NCBI GenBank assembly: GCA_019636555.1
Contig: JAHBXH010000001.1
Span: forward strand, 1,894,928 to 1,958,927
Source: Phycisphaeraceae bacterium
GTDB taxonomy: Bacteria; Planctomycetota; Phycisphaerae; Phycisphaerales; UBA1924
Length of the DNA stretch: 64,000 nt
Reading direction: 5' to 3'
The notes below the pieces were generated by a model. It had not been told where the DNA came from, ran no database searches, and saw only the letters and a list, made by a program, of their open reading frames with translations. Positions 63,694 to 64,000 of the stretch are shown here, one piece after another. Each line of letters begins with the position of its first letter. Position 1 is the first letter of the stretch. Both the position numbers and the translations under genes were made by a program.

Positions 63694-64000
63694 ATGTCCC
63701 GTCTGGATCAATCCATCCCGGAACGGCTGAGCCGAACGACGTCCGCGCCCGGGCCGGTCCGGCGGTCGATGGAAGTCTGCCGCGAGATCACGCGCAAGCG
63801 TGCCGCTTCGTTCTACCGCGCCATTCGGCTTACGCCGGAAAAGCGCCGGGGCGAGATGTACGCGCTCTACGCCTGGAGCAGGCTCGCTGACGACATCGCG
63901 GACGATTCGCCGGATGCCGGCGCGGCGCGGAGCGGACTGGATCGATTCGCCAAATTCACCAAAGAAGCATTCGCGAATTGTCCGGCCGGAGACGACACCA
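63694..64000 (+). CDS. hpnD: Presqualene diphosphate synthase HpnD-like, 5' part (runs off the window)
   Basis: 102 codons are visible. After a short N-terminus, VCREITRKRAASFYRAIRLTPEKRRGEMYALYAWSRLADDIADD shows the family's first Asp-rich motif and helix. HpnD joins two farnesyl diphosphates to presqualene diphosphate. It follows HpnC, the usual order. A phytoene synthase (CrtB) cannot be ruled out because the rest is outside the window. Confidence 0.8.
   Translation, partial: MSRLDQSIPERLSRTTSAPGPVRRSMEVCREITRKRAASFYRAIRLTPEKRRGEMYALYAWSRLADDIADDSPDAGAARSGLDRFAKFTKEAFANCPAGDDT

Overview
The window looks like a chromosomal segment of a planctomycete, most likely class Phycisphaerae. The base composition is GC-rich. 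Three secreted proteins end in PEP-CTERM-like tails of the form P-x-PG, a hydrophobic stretch and RRRR. Two secreted peptidases end in paired dockerin-like repeats of the form DLNxDxxVDDxDFVxFAxAYD, which are frequent in that class. There are also HpnC/HpnD squalene-synthesis genes, an orphan fliM, and many 4-bp start/stop overlaps. No phage, transposase, integrase or CRISPR array is visible; this is core chromosome with accessory genes scattered through it.

Layout. 1-3.9 kb: the end of queG (epoxyqueuosine reductase), a 12-TM protein of unknown function, an MBL-fold hydrolase, a hotdog-type protein and a VOC protein. 3.9-14.6 kb (minus strand): a translation cluster nusA-infB-DUF503-rbfA, followed by an HhH-GPD-like gene, a 1244-aa TPR protein and yebC. 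15.1-24.4 kb: a PEP-CTERM-like protein with an unusual upstream region, fliM, dsbD (plus strand), tRNA-Gly, a matrixin-like metalloprotease, an M14 carboxypeptidase and an FkbM methyltransferase. 24.4-33.4 kb: a Ppx/GppA phosphatase, a DUF3467 protein and the arginine cluster argC-argB-argF-argG-lipoprotein-argH. 33.5-36.5 kb: a heme oxygenase, two PEP-CTERM-like genes that share a structured leader, and tRNA-Val between them. 36.9-46.9 kb: an S41 protease, apaG, pyruvate dehydrogenase E1 alpha, a dicarboxylate/amino-acid:cation symporter, an amidase lipoprotein, an outer-membrane-type protein, and a CHAD / DUF985 cupin / MTA-SAH nucleosidase set. 47-52.3 kb: rarD, a DUF4160-DUF2442 pair, 4-hydroxyphenylpyruvate dioxygenase with an in-frame repeat insertion, a small KKH-repeat secreted protein, and a pseudokinase coupled to a membrane protein. 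52.3-64 kb: fusA, a minus-strand set rlmN / YwaF-like / WecA-like / O-antigen-ligase-TPR with 4-bp overlaps, a GT2 glycosyltransferase, ispH, hpnC and the start of hpnD.

How the genes work together. argC, argB, argF, argG and argH cover five steps of arginine synthesis (argJ/argA and argD are not in the window). ispH (isoprenoid supply) sits divergent to hpnC/hpnD (farnesyl diphosphate to squalene). The WecA-like transferase, the O-antigen-ligase-like protein and nearby glycosyltransferase and FkbM genes point to surface glycan assembly.

Most interesting observation. Two neighbouring PEP-CTERM-like genes carry nearly the same ~100-nt upstream element: a conserved CTTCyGGTAyrrT promoter-like box, AGAGAC, a 6-bp stem whose sequence differs between copies while pairing is kept, and a second stem closed by the loop TTCCGC. 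It ends at a strong ribosome binding site. I could not match it to a named RNA family. Other points worth checking are three 32-33-bp-spaced repeats upstream of a third PEP-CTERM-like gene, the repeat insertion inside hppD, a pseudokinase, and a 26-bp AT-rich palindrome inside the heme oxygenase gene. All functions are inferred by reading motifs by eye; no database search was run.
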